DNA of 64,000 nt. It comes from Campylobacter pinnipediorum subsp. pinnipediorum (GTDB lineage Bacteria > Campylobacterota > Campylobacteria > Campylobacterales > Campylobacteraceae). The notes below the pieces were generated by a model, which saw nothing but the letters and a program-made list of their open reading frames with translations, ran no database searches and was not told the origin of the DNA. The position numbers and the translations under genes are program-made. This document shows positions 15,538-23,975 of this stretch, piece after piece (the stretch's first letter is position 1; every line of letters starts with the position of its first letter). Location of the stretch: NCBI RefSeq assembly GCF_002021925.1, contig NZ_CP012546.1, positions 930,001-994,000 on the forward strand, given 5' to 3'.

Positions 15538-15742
15538 CATTTAGCTTTATAAGCTCATCTAAGCTATGCCATTTTTGTTTGTCTTTTGCTCTTTGCTCGG
15601 CTAGTTTTAGATCAAGTATATCAAAGTAATAATATAGTGCTTGCCTAACCGAAGCACTTTTACTCTCGCCTAGCTCTTTTGCTACACTTGCAAGCTCTTC
15701 ATTTAAATCATTTGGTAGAGATACTGTTATATTACAGCTCAT
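15533..15742 (-). CDS. RelB/CopG-like ribbon-helix-helix antitoxin (orphan)
   Basis: 69 residues. NITVSLPNDLNEELASVAKE, then LGESKSASVRQALYYYFDI, is a ribbon-helix-helix DNA-binding domain. The C-terminal WHSLDELIKLND is the short toxin-binding tail of RelB/DinJ-type antitoxins. Its toxin survives only as a ~28-codon fragment just downstream, so the antitoxin is an orphan. It could still repress its own promoter or neutralise a related toxin elsewhere. Confidence 0.75.
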   Translation of the reverse strand: MSCNITVSLPNDLNEELASVAKELGESKSASVRQALYYYFDILDLKLAEQRAKDKQKWHSLDELIKLND

Positions 15743-15849
15743 AAAGTGTCTTTTTTATTTATAATAATATAGTTTTATATATATTTTTGTCAATATTGAT
15801 TATATTAATTTTATTGACAAATAAGTATCTTTTAGGATACAATTTATCC

Positions 15850-16149
15850 ATGTATACAATAAAACAAACTGATTACTTTTCAAAATGGCTAATAAAGCTT
15901 AAAGATATAAGGGGCAAAGTTTCAATTTTGCGAAGAATTGAAAGAATAAAAGATGGTAACTTTGGAGATTGCAAATCAGTTGGTAACAATATAAGCGAAC
16001 TAAGAATTACAACTGGTCCAGGATATAGAGTTTATTACACAAATAAAAACGATGAGATTATTATTTTATTAGTTGGCGGGGATAAATCAACTCAAAGTAA
16101 TGATATTAAAAAAGCAAATGAAATTTTAAAGGATTTAGAAAATGAGTAA
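15850..16149 (+). CDS. higB: HigB/RelE-superfamily toxin (addiction module killer, Gp49 type)
   Basis: 99 residues from ATG 15850; an in-frame upstream extension (to 15787) is hydrophobic and lies in the promoter zone. TDYFSKWLIKLKDIRGKVSI, GDCKSVGNNISELRITTGPG, then YRVYYTNKNDEIIILLVGGD and DIKKANEI are the whole signature of this family. The toxins usually cleave mRNA on the ribosome. The antitoxin gene overlaps its end by 8 bp. With HigA it would help keep the prophage. Confidence 0.85.
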   Translation: MYTIKQTDYFSKWLIKLKDIRGKVSILRRIERIKDGNFGDCKSVGNNISELRITTGPGYRVYYTNKNDEIIILLVGGDKSTQSNDIKKANEILKDLENE

Positions 16150-16426
16150 AACACAAATAACGGATTTTGATATATCTCAGTATTTAGACAATCAAGAAGT
16201 CATAGCAGAATATATATCTCAAATCTTAGCCGATGGTGATATGGATGAGTTACTAGACGCACTTGGCAATATAGCAAAAGCCAAAGGCATGAGCCAAATA
16301 GCAAAAGACACAGGGCTGGGCAGAGAAAGTTTATATAAAACCTTTCACAAAGGAAGTAAACCAAAGTTTGATACTATAATGAAACTTATATCTTCTTTTG
16401 GTTTAAAAATGCAAGTTAGCGCATAA
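16142..16426 (+). CDS. higA: HigA-type antitoxin (helix-turn-helix)
   Basis: 94 residues. IAEYISQILADGDMDELLDA and LGNIAKAKGMSQIAKDTGLG (HTH), then RESLYKTFHKGSKPKFDTIM, match the HigA-2/addiction-module antidote family. It binds the toxin and represses the shared promoter. Toxin first, antitoxin second, with overlapping genes, is the normal hig order. The stop at 16426 abuts the convergent tape-measure gene (2 bp), with no terminator between. Confidence 0.85.
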   Translation: MSKTQITDFDISQYLDNQEVIAEYISQILADGDMDELLDALGNIAKAKGMSQIAKDTGLGRESLYKTFHKGSKPKFDTIMKLISSFGLKMQVSA

Positions 16427-16428
16427 GT

Positions 16429-18855
16429 CTAATCCGTAAAACTATACCTTTCACTTGCTACCGCAACGGCTACTGCTTCTGGTGTGGCTTGTGTGCCGTG
16501 CATGTGTATATCTATCTTTTTATTATCGTTTATTTGTCTTGTAGTGTTTTGAGTGTTGTTTGTATATTTGTCGCTTATGACTTTATCTATTGTGCCTTTA
16601 GTTGTTTGGTTGTTTTGATAATTATTGACTGTTGATTGTTGTGTTATTGCATTTGGCATTTGCGTGGTTAGTTGGGAGATGTCTATCGTTTTAAATTCAT
16701 TACTATTTAGCTTTTTAATATCTTCATCATTGATACTAATACCGAGCTTTTCGCCTAGCCACTTACCTACGCTTGAGCTTGCTATTGTTTTAAAAATCCA
16801 TTGTATAGATTTTATCACGATCTGCAAAGGGTAAGTTATAGCGTTAAAAACCATCACCAAAACATTACCGACCATTTTACCAACACTTGCAAAGCCTGAT
16901 AAACTTTCTTTTGTGACTTCGCTTTGAGAAAACAAAGAGCTAAAAAAATCAGATATAAAACTAAATATTGGTTTTAGTGGTGCAAATGCTACAGATATGG
17001 TTTGTATTATCGGAGATAGGCCTTCTTTTAGTCCATCCCAAATGCCACCCAAAAAAGCCTTTATAGGTTCCCAATACTTATAAACCAAAAAAGCCGCAGT
17101 AGCTATTGCGGTAATGGTTAGGCCTATAGGGGTTGTAGTCAATGCTATAAGTGCTGTTTTTATCGCAGAAAATCCAGCCAAAAGCATTTTAAAAGGCGTT
17201 GCGACTAAAGAGATCAACGCACTACCAAAATTTTGTATAACGCCTTTAGCTCCGCCGACAGATAAAGCATATAGTTTAAAATACGCTATATTGTTTATTA
17301 TGCTTTGTTTGATTTTATTTAATGATAATGTATTATTTGATAGGTGTTGTCTCATGTTTGATAAGCTTATATTACAATCGCCAACCGCCCCGCCAAGTTT
17401 TAAACAATCAAAAGGAAGTTTTATAAGCATTTGCCTATATCCATTTAAGCTTATCGTAGCTAATGCACCTACAAACTTTACGCCTAAAAAGGCAGTCTTT
17501 AAAGCGACTAAAGCCCCAACGCCAAGCCCTATAACTTTTATAAGCGATTCATTGTTTTGCGCGAACTCACTTATATTTTTGATAAAAGAGCTAACAACAT
17601 CAAGGGCTTTATTTACATAAGGTAAAATATATTACCTATGCTTATACCCACAGCAGTAAAAGAGTTTTTAACCATCTGCAAAGAGTTGGCAGTCGTTGCA
17701 CTTCTTGCTTTAAACTCTGCTTCATTTGAGCCTTTGAAATTATCTTTACTGCTTACTTCGTTTAGTGCTTTTTTATATATCTATACCACTTATAAGAGTA
17801 GCAATGTCGCTATCATAATTTAAGCCCATTATAGAAGTTAAGAGTGTTCCTCTTTTTTGTGGTTCTACCTTTTGCAAAGCACTAAGAAATTTAAGTATAG
17901 TCCCTTGCGCGTCTTTCTTCATAGCGTTTGAAAAGTCGTTTATATCTATCCCCATATCGCTAAACGCTTTTTGTGCTTTTGGTGTGGCTGATTTTATATT
18001 GTTTAGCTTTTTAAGTAGTGCTTCGCTTGCAGTTGCTGCTGTTTCTGGCGCCTTACCAAGTGCGATAAAAGAAGTAGCAAGTGCGGCGGTTTGTTCTTTG
18101 CTTATGCCTACTTGTTTACCTATGCCTGATATACGCTTCATTACTTCCACTATCTCGGAGGCTTTGGCGGCGTTTTTGTTTGATATGTGGTTTATCGCAT
18201 CCATCATCTCGCCCGTTTCGTCTATGCTAAGAGATGGGATGTTTTTTATCTTCCCTATGCTGTCCCCTGCTTGTTCGGCGGTTATGTCAAAGGCTACTGC
18301 TGTTTTTGATGCAAGTTCAGTAAATTTAAATAACTCATCTTTTGCTATACCCATTTGAGCGCCTGCAGCGGTTACTTGTGATAAGCCTTCTGCGGTCATT
18401 GGTATAATTTGACTCATTTTTAAAAGCTTATTTAAAAATAGCTTTACTTCTTCGGGAGTGTCAAAATCAACTACCTTTTTAACATCAGCCATAGCACTTT
18501 CAAAATCTATAGCTGTTTTTATAGGGGCTTTTACTGCACTTATAGATGCAAAGGCTGCCAATGCTTCGCCTTTAAGGTTCATTATTTTCTTTGTTGCTTC
18601 ATCTATATTGAGGCGTATTTTTGTAGATGTGGCTTTGATTAGGTCTTGCTTTAATTTGTCTAGCTTTTCTTTTACTTTTTGATCTGCTAGTGGGTTGGCC
18701 TTTAATTCTTGTAGCCCTTTTTTGTAAGCAGTCATTGCATCTTTTGTTACTTTGTTTAATTGATTGCTAAAACTTCTTGTTTCACGATTTACAACACTCA
18801 TCGCCTTGTTAAAATCGCTTAAATCCATTCCAAAGGTTAATATAGGTTTTGCCAT
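16429..18855 (-). pseudogene. Tail tape measure protein (P2 gpT-like), two frameshifts
   Basis: Three frames join into about 808 residues. The N-terminal part, from ATG 18855, holds FESAMADVKKVVDFDTPEEV and repeated Ala/Ser-rich helices up to ATLISGIDI. A middle part (SSKDNFKGSNEAEFKARSA) and a last part (PYVNKALDVVSSFIKNISEF onward, with hydrophobic helices and TPEAVAVAVASERYSF at the end) follow. Each junction is repaired by deleting one TA/AT dinucleotide (plus 17775-17780 and 17626-17633). Tape measures set tail length, so the breaks should abolish tails. Confidence 0.85.
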
Positions 18856-18931
18856 AAAAAAGCCTTATAATTATTTATTATGATACAATAACAAATAGTT
18901 AAGCTTAAAAAATACAATGGAGCTAATAGCA

Positions 18932-19114
18932 ATGGATGATATTGTCGTAGCGTTTGCGAATCTTTTTGGTTGGGTTATGATGATTATTTTTATTATTCTT
19001 GTTTATATAGCGGCAGAGTGGATGGTAGCAACTTATGCATGGGTATGGATTATCCCCTTAGCAATTTTATATTTTATATTTAAGAAAAGAAAGGCCAATT
19101 CAAATTTGGATTAG
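18932..19114 (+). CDS. Small membrane protein encoded against the late operon
   Basis: 60 residues from ATG 18932, with GGAG nine bases upstream. Two hydrophobic helices, LFGWVMMIIFIILVYIAAEW and YAWVWIIPLAILYFIFKK, are followed by a basic tail. It is the only rightward gene within the leftward late genes, placed in the gap between the tape measure and the tail chaperone and overlapping the chaperone extension by 15 bp. A lysogeny-expressed moron (for example superinfection exclusion) is possible. Chance ORF cannot be excluded. Confidence 0.45.
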   Translation: MDDIVVAFANLFGWVMMIIFIILVYIAAEWMVATYAWVWIIPLAILYFIFKKRKANSNLD

Positions 19115-19482
19115 CCTTGTTGATATATTGTAATATTCTACAAACTCATTAAAATCTAAGTTCATAATATCACTATATGTAAAATGTAGGCAATGCCCTA
19201 TAAGAGCAATGCCCTCTGTTAGTTTTTTATGTCTATGCCTATAAACTCACTTATATTTTTAGCAAGGTTCGCCCATTCATTAATCGGCAAACTTCCTAAA
19301 AATTCCTTGTCAAGTTCTCCATCACTCATTTCTATAAGCATAAGTTTTATTTGTTCTATGTCATCACTTGTTCTTTTTTGGATGTTTTGCATTTGTGCTA
19401 AAGTTGGCGATTTTAAAATTACTGTTTGGCCGTCTGAAAAAGTATACTCTTTTTGTGGTAATTCTATTTTTTTAAGTCCCAT
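19100..19482 (-). CDS. Tail assembly chaperone, frameshift-extended form (gpE+E'-like)
   Basis: A -1 shift at A AAA AAC (19222-19228) joins the gpE-like frame to KKLTEGIALIGHCLHFTYSD, then IMNLDFNEFVEYYNISTRLI, ending at TGA 19100; about 127 residues. In P2-like phages the same arrangement makes a minor fusion chaperone that coats the tape measure. The motif GHCLHFTYSDIMNL resembles E'-type extensions. The heptamer, the frame and the gene order all agree. Seen directly: the heptamer and open frame; use of the shift is inferred. Confidence 0.75.
19219..19482 (-). CDS. Tail assembly chaperone, short form (gpE-like)
   Basis: 87 residues, MGLKKIELPQKEYTFSDGQT, then VILKSPTLAQMQNIQKRTSD and INEWANLAKNISEFIGIDIKN. 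Small acidic protein between tube and tape measure, the position of the P2 gpE chaperone. The last codons AUA AAA AAC before UAA form a canonical slippery site, giving a second product (next entry). RBS AAGGAGTAAAAAA. Confidence 0.8.
   Translation of the reverse strand: MGLKKIELPQKEYTFSDGQTVILKSPTLAQMQNIQKRTSDDIEQIKLMLIEMSDGELDKEFLGSLPINEWANLAKNISEFIGIDIKN
19222..19228 (-). other. -1 ribosomal slippery heptamer A AAA AAC
   Basis: On the minus strand AAAAAAC lies in the phase X XXY YYZ of the chaperone frame and is followed immediately by the UAA stop, then by GC-richer CAGAGGGCATTG. This is the classic arrangement for programmed -1 frameshifting in tail chaperone genes. Confidence 0.75.
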
Positions 19483-19552
19483 TTTTTTACTCCTTGATTT
19501 TTTATATTTTTAAAGCGTCTTGTTTATAAGACGCTATAACCTCATCACTAAT

Positions 19553-20047
19553 TTATGATATGTTTTTTCTTATAGTGGCGTATAAATCATCGCCATTTAC
19601 AGAATATACTTTGTTTTCTATATCATAAACCAATACAGCTTTTTTATCTACTTCGTATTTAACTATATAACAATTCATTTCAATTGTCATATTCGCCTCT
19701 TTATTCATTTCAAACTTTGGCGTTTCTAGTATTTTTACGCTACCGGTAAAAGTAGCTATTATTGATACTTCTGTTCCTTCGCTTCCTGTGTTGTTTGATT
19801 TGATATAAACCTTTTGATGTTGTTTTGTGTTAAGTAGTGAAAAATATACATCACTTACGTTATTTACAGTAAATTTAGCTGATAGCGGTTTTAGCGTTGG
19901 TAATACTAGCTCATATTTGCCAACTTCTGAATTCGCTTCTAGTGTCTCATGCTCGAATTTTGGTGCTTCAAAATCTACCAACTCGCCAAAACAACCTACC
20001 CCATCAATAAAAAGGTTTCCGCCTGTTATTGCTTGTGCTTTTAACAT
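19553..20047 (-). CDS. Major tail tube protein (P2 FII family)
   Basis: 164 residues: NLFIDGVGCFGELVDFEAPK, then FEHETLEANSEVGKYELVLP and MTIEMNCYIVKYEVDKKAVL, matching contractile-tail tube proteins. It polymerises inside the sheath. RBS AAGGAGTAAGAAA. Lies between two small helical proteins after the sheath and the chaperone, near-normal P2 order with an insertion. Confidence 0.85.
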   Translation of the reverse strand: MLKAQAITGGNLFIDGVGCFGELVDFEAPKFEHETLEANSEVGKYELVLPTLKPLSAKFTVNNVSDVYFSLLNTKQHQKVYIKSNNTGSEGTEVSIIATFTGSVKILETPKFEMNKEANMTIEMNCYIVKYEVDKKAVLVYDIENKVYSVNGDDLYATIRKNIS

Positions 20048-20051
20048 TTTC

Positions 20052-20300
20052 TTACTCCTTTATGTTTTCATTACCAAGTGTTTTTAGCTCATCTTCATAC
20101 TCTTTTATTTTTAAAAAAGTATTGCTTAACAATATACTTTTATTTTTATAGTTTTTAGTTAGTTCATCCCATACGCTAGGTAAAAACTTTTTATTTAAAG
20201 ATGACACTATAGCCTCTTTTAGTTCGGCTAAGGCTTCTTTTGTTTTGGCGGCTATCTCTTTTTGTTCTACTATTCGCCCCATTAGTTCATATTTATTCAT
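20052..20300 (-). CDS. Small helical tail-region protein A, 82 aa
   Basis: MNKYELMGRIVEQKEIAAKT followed by helices; likely coiled coil. It resembles the next gene upstream (MN.-EL-G.I--..-E) in opening, size and helical layout, so the pair looks like an old tandem duplication. Position between sheath and tube suggests a virion assembly role, but no family is recognised. RBS GAGCTTTAAAA. Confidence 0.6.
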   Translation of the reverse strand: MNKYELMGRIVEQKEIAAKTKEALAELKEAIVSSLNKKFLPSVWDELTKNYKNKSILLSNTFLKIKEYEDELKTLGNENIKE

Positions 20301-20302
20301 TT

Positions 20303-20539
20303 TTAAAGCTCCTCTGTATCGTTTAATTGTTCTTGCAAATCTTTTATCTCTTTTTGTTTTGATTTGATTGTTTCATCTGCTGTTTTTAAGCTTTCTAAAT
20401 ATCCAAAAAGCAAATTAAAATTTAAAGGCTCATTCAAAGAGCCTACAAGATCATTTTTCATTTTGTTTTTTAAATTTTGTGCTTTTGTTACCTCTTCTCT
20501 TGCTTCGTATATGCTGCCTTTAAGTTCAAGTCTATTCAT
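20303..20539 (-). CDS. Small helical tail-region protein B, 78 aa
   Basis: MNRLELKGSIYEAREEVTKA, then a C-terminal coiled coil (SKQKEIKDLQEQLNDTEEL). Shares the opening pattern and identical GAGCTTTAAAAATG start context with protein A downstream. Unknown function; two-base gaps on each side place it firmly in the late operon. Confidence 0.6.
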   Translation of the reverse strand: MNRLELKGSIYEAREEVTKAQNLKNKMKNDLVGSLNEPLNFNLLFGYLESLKTADETIKSKQKEIKDLQEQLNDTEEL

Positions 20540-20541
20540 TT

Positions 20542-21652
20542 TTAAAGCTCCTCGATTAGAACTTGTGAGTATTCTGTAACCCTGTAAATTCTATTTGTTA
20601 TGTTTTTGATTAGTGGCATCTCTTGCACTTTGTGTTGTATGTAGATTTTACCTTCGCTTATGGTTTCGTTTGTGTTTAGCTCAAGTGGGATACTTACCTC
20701 AAAACCAACCGCAACGTTATTAGCTACAAGTCTACGATAAAAAGCTTCTAAGCTATCTACTACATTTTTAAGCACATCACGCATTCTTTTATCTATAGCT
20801 CTTTTTTGTGCTTCAAATATGGTTTCTATGGCAGTGTAAAATATAACATATGTATGTAAGCTAGAAAAGTCTTCATCTCTTGTTTCGCCTCCCCACGCGC
20901 GAATTCCATCATCTACAAAAGCTACAGTAATGCCCTCACCTCTTAGTCTATCAGCCTCACAATCAACGCCTTGGATATATTCAACTGTATCAACTAATCC
21001 TGTAATATCTGGTATTACTCTGTTTGAGTATGTTTGTGAAAACCCATACTCGGTTTTAGCCATCACTTTGGCGTAAAGAGCTAGTAAAAACATACTCATA
21101 GGTCTTACTGTTTTATCTACTCTAGCTACTTTTTGATAAGTGATTATCGCCATTTTTGTTTGTAGTGTTGTTACTGCAGATTTTGCGGTGGTTTCGTTTG
21201 TTGCATTTATTTCAATAGTATATACCGCCCTCAGATACTCGGCTACTTGTTTAAGTTTTTCATATACTCCGTTATCGTTATATTCAGGGGCAGCTATAAA
21301 TTTCGGTTTTGTCATTACTATGCTTTGAGCTTTTTTAAGCTCATCTACTGCGTTTATGCAAGATGTTAAATTTGCTTGTTTTTTTTGTTTCTTCGTCCTC
21401 TTCTGTGCTTGGTGCAAAAACATTTAATACCACTTGTGTGTGTATCCCACACGCCTTTAAATCATCAAGTGCATTTTTTACACTTCCGCGCTCTACTTTA
21501 GCAATCGCATCATTAACTGAACTATATACATATAACCCCGCTGCTAATGTGCTATCATCACCAACTATCGCTATTGGTCTTTGATTGTTGATCTCGTATG
21601 GGTTTAGTGAGCCGTTATAAAGCTCTACATTAACGCCGTATTTGCTAGGCAT
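20542..21652 (-). pseudogene. Tail sheath protein (P2 FI family), frameshifted in an A8 run
   Basis: The N-terminal ORF (21652 to 21341) has MPSKYGVNVELYNGSLNPYE and RPIAIVGDDSTLAAGLYVY. The second frame continues QANLTSCINAVDELKKAQSI to IEEL at 20542, with GITVAFVDDGIRAWGGETRD, the sheath motif for the conserved WG region. Deleting one A from the A8 run (plus T8 at 21379-21386) joins them as EETKKQANLT, about 369 residues. Contraction of this sheath drives DNA delivery; the break would abolish it. Confidence 0.85.
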
Positions 21653-21666
21653 TATATCTCCTTTTT

Positions 21667-22079
21667 TTAAAATTGATTTATTATCTTTACTTCAAAATTA
21701 TCGTAATTTATAAGTTCAAGCAATTTACTTAAAGTTGCCACAGAATTATAAATTCCTTTGTTGTCGCTTCTATTCCCCACTAAAAACACCCCTCAGCGTC
21801 TTGCGGGAAGTTGCCGTTATGGATCAAAATGTATCTAACTTTTTTAACTTTATCGTTAAACAAAAGCGGTAATCTTCTTTTAAAACGCGGGCTTCTGTAA
21901 AATATCGCTTTATAGTCTCCTGCTGGTATTCTTTTGTCTTGATTTGGAGTTTCGCAGTCCTCGCCTTTTGGTTCTAATGTTACGCCTTACAAAAGCGATA
22001 GGTTTGCGTCTTTTAACTCAAATCTTCCGATTGTTCCATCATGAATATTTTTAAATCTATGTATGTATAATGTTTTCAT
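21667..22079 (-). pseudogene. DUF5675 family protein, stop plus frameshift
   Basis: MKTLYIHRFKNIHDGTIGRF runs to LSLL, then an in-frame TAA (21987-21989). It continues GVTLEPKGEDCETPNQDKRI, PAGDYKAIFYRSPRFKRRLP and KVRYILIHNGNFPQDAEGCF. Adding one T in the T5 run (plus A5 at 21782-21786) lets it go on as LVGNRSDNKGIYNSVATLSK to TAA 21667. The family has the IPAGxYK and RYILIHxGNxPxDxEGC motifs and is often found near phage lysis genes; its role is unclear. Start overlaps the holin stop. Confidence 0.75.
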
Positions 22080-22393
22080 TCACTCCCTTTATTCGTTGTT
22101 TTTGTCTCTATGAATTTATCAACTATGCTATTTATCCACTCAGCACCTCTCCAAGCGACAAACCCACCAACGGCCAAAGATAATCTTTCATGGTCTGTAA
22201 AATAGTATGATATTTCATAAGCAATCCAACAAAAAAACATACTAGATATTGCACCTGTAAAGAAGTTGGCTATCTTTCTTGTATTTGTCTTATCTTCACT
22301 ATACTTATCATTTAAAAATCCAGCCACAAGACCAATAATTGCTATCCAAAGCAAATAACTATTTTTTTCAAAAAATATTAAGATATCATTCAT
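22076..22393 (-). CDS. Phage holin (LydA/holin 3 type)
   Basis: 105 residues with three hydrophobic stretches: YLLWIAIIGLVAGFLND (about 12-28), IANFFTGAISSMFFCWIAYE (about 43-62) and LSLAVGGFVAWRGAEWINSI (about 72-91), then a charged tail (TKTTNKGSE). It would form inner-membrane holes that start lysis. First of a cassette with two spanin-like genes upstream, all overlapping, so translationally coupled. A matching endolysin is not evident in this cassette. Confidence 0.7.
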   Translation of the reverse strand: MNDILIFFEKNSYLLWIAIIGLVAGFLNDKYSEDKTNTRKIANFFTGAISSMFFCWIAYEISYYFTDHERLSLAVGGFVAWRGAEWINSIVDKFIETKTTNKGSE

Positions 22394-22649
22394 CTATACA
22401 TTCCTTTAAAAGTATTTCTATTTGTTTATAGTATTTAGATAGCTCTTTTGCTGTCTGTGGATTTTTTTCATCAAACGCTGGTTTATTTGGTAGCTCTACT
22501 TTACATTTCACTGGCACGTATACATCTTTATATTCTGTTTTTACTATCACTTGCTTATCAGCACAACCTGCTAAGATAATCAAAAAAACAACTACAAAGA
22601 TATAAAATACAAACTTACAATTTCTGTTTTTAGTTTCTGTTTTCATCAC
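22386..22649 (-). CDS. Outer-membrane spanin-like lipoprotein (Rz1-like)
   Basis: 87 residues. VFYIFVVVFLIILAGCADKQ is a lipoprotein signal with lipobox LAGC (Cys about 29). The mature part holds EYKDVYVPVKCKVELPNKPA, the Pro-containing shape common in o-spanins. Paired with the coiled-coil protein encoded just upstream (4-bp overlap), it would fuse inner and outer membranes at lysis. Confidence 0.65.
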   Translation of the reverse strand: MMKTETKNRNCKFVFYIFVVVFLIILAGCADKQVIVKTEYKDVYVPVKCKVELPNKPAFDEKNPQTAKELSKYYKQIEILLKECIDE

Positions 22650-22981
22650 GAAAGCTCCTTAAAAAGTTGCTCATAGTATTTTAGTTTTACATTACACTTG
22701 CTATTTGCTTTTGGTGTTGTTATCTTTTTAAATTTATCATCAAGTTTTATAAGCTCATTATTTAGTTTTTCTTTATCTACTCTTAGAATTTTTAGCTTCT
22801 CATTTTGAAGTTTTATTTTAGAGTTACAGTCACTAAGGTTTGAGATATAAAGCTCATTTGTTATCTTGCTCGTGTTTAGTCTGTATCTCAGTTCATCTAT
22901 TTTATTATTTAAATGATTTATCCATAAAAAGCAAACAACTATAAGGGAGTAAGAGATATAATTAATATAATCTTTGATCAT
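22646..22981 (-). CDS. Inner-membrane spanin-like protein (Rz-like)
   Basis: 111 residues. N-terminal TM YINYISYSLIVVCFLWINHL, then a long coiled coil, DELRYRLNTSKITNELYISN and on to RVDKEKLNNELIKLDDKFKK, and two Cys-containing ends. This N-in, coiled-coil-out design is that of i-spanins. Overlaps the Rz1-like gene by 4 bp and the DUF1353 gene by 4 bp. Confidence 0.65.
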   Translation of the reverse strand: MIKDYINYISYSLIVVCFLWINHLNNKIDELRYRLNTSKITNELYISNLSDCNSKIKLQNEKLKILRVDKEKLNNELIKLDDKFKKITTPKANSKCNVKLKYYEQLFKELS

Positions 22982-23346
22982 TGTTTATACCTTAGTTTGT
23001 GATACGCTCTACAGCTATAATAAAACAGCCTAGACTTAAATTTATTCACACTCAAAGTTAAAAGAGCTTTTAGAAGCATGTCATCGGCGTACTTAAAGTT
23101 TACATTTTTAAGTATGTTATCTTTGACAGTGCTATCAGCTACATCACATAAGTAATCGTGTATTACAATGGCTGATAAATATTCAGGTGCGTTTGGCGGA
23201 AACAAAGACCACAATAAGCGTGGTATATTTGCACCATTGGTTTTGTAGCCTTTTGGTACTTTTATATAACCAAAGATAAAGTCCTCAGCAAGTTCAAACT
23301 TATCCTTGCTAAACGGTTTAACGATTACACGTTTTATGTTTTGCAT
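22978..23346 (-). CDS. DUF1353 family phage protein
   Basis: 122 residues with the family signature: VPKGYKTNGANIPRLLWSLF, PEYLSAIVIHDYLCDVADS and YADDMLLKALLTLS. DUF1353 proteins are common next to phage lysis or tail-fibre genes. The conserved HDYL suggests a metal or catalytic site, and a peptidase-like role has been suggested. It might supply the missing lytic activity, but that is speculation. Confidence 0.8.
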   Translation of the reverse strand: MQNIKRVIVKPFSKDKFELAEDFIFGYIKVPKGYKTNGANIPRLLWSLFPPNAPEYLSAIVIHDYLCDVADSTVKDNILKNVNFKYADDMLLKALLTLSVNKFKSRLFYYSCRAYHKLRYKQ

Positions 23347-23348
23347 GT

Positions 23349-23963
23349 TTAATTACTCTCTTTTGGTAATTCAAGATCTGGTAAGTCTTGTAAAAGTTCA
23401 TCAATCTTTATTGTATTAGGGTCTTGATTTCCTTTTTCCGCTAAAAATATATACCACTTTTTCCACACCTTCGCACGCCACTTACCAAAAGCTTCGCCCT
23501 CTTCTTTAAACTCGTTTTCATACCCAGCATAGCTGCAAGCTGATACAATATTATCGTATCCGTGACTTTGTGCTTCCTTATCTAAATGAGCTTGCACTCT
23601 GTCTTTAAATTCTTGTATAAGCTTTTCTTTTGTGATAGGGCTTTTTACCCATTTTTTACCGTCCCAGAAGCTATCATCAAAAGGCTCTAACTCTGTATAT
23701 TCCCCATCATCAAAATCAAGCGTATCTACCACAATGCTTTGCTGTGTTTTTGTGTGATAAAATGTTTTATCTCTTAGATCCCTTTTATAAACCCACTCGT
23801 TATTTATAAAGCAAATCGCAAACCCTGATTTTGCTTTTAGTGGTTTTATGTCAGTTGCATTTGCTGGTATTAAATATACGTTTTCTTCTAGTGAGCTAAG
23901 CTCTGCTTCACTTTCATTTAAAAACTCTTTTGTTATAGCATCGTAATTATAAATTTTCATCAC
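23349..23963 (-). CDS. Tail fibre assembly-like protein (DUF4376)
   Basis: 204 residues. The N-terminal part (MKIYNYDAITKEFLNESEAE) is typical of tail-fibre chaperones; the middle has DDSFWDGKKWVKSPITKEKL. The C-terminal DUF4376 portion has KDRVQAHLDKEAQSHGYDNI and AFGKWRAKVWKKWYIFL. It probably assists folding or attachment of the fibre encoded immediately upstream. Start is either of two adjacent ATGs (23961-23963, 23958-23960). Confidence 0.75.
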   Translation of the reverse strand: MMKIYNYDAITKEFLNESEAELSSLEENVYLIPANATDIKPLKAKSGFAICFINNEWVYKRDLRDKTFYHTKTQQSIVVDTLDFDDGEYTELEPFDDSFWDGKKWVKSPITKEKLIQEFKDRVQAHLDKEAQSHGYDNIVSACSYAGYENEFKEEGEAFGKWRAKVWKKWYIFLAEKGNQDPNTIKIDELLQDLPDLELPKESN

Positions 23964-23975
23964 TCATCCTTTTAT

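Noticed and set aside
22076-23346. Endolysin gene in the lysis cassette
   Set aside because: Holin, two spanin-like genes and DUF1353 are seen, but none has lysozyme, amidase or transglycosylase motifs; DUF1353 activity is unproven.
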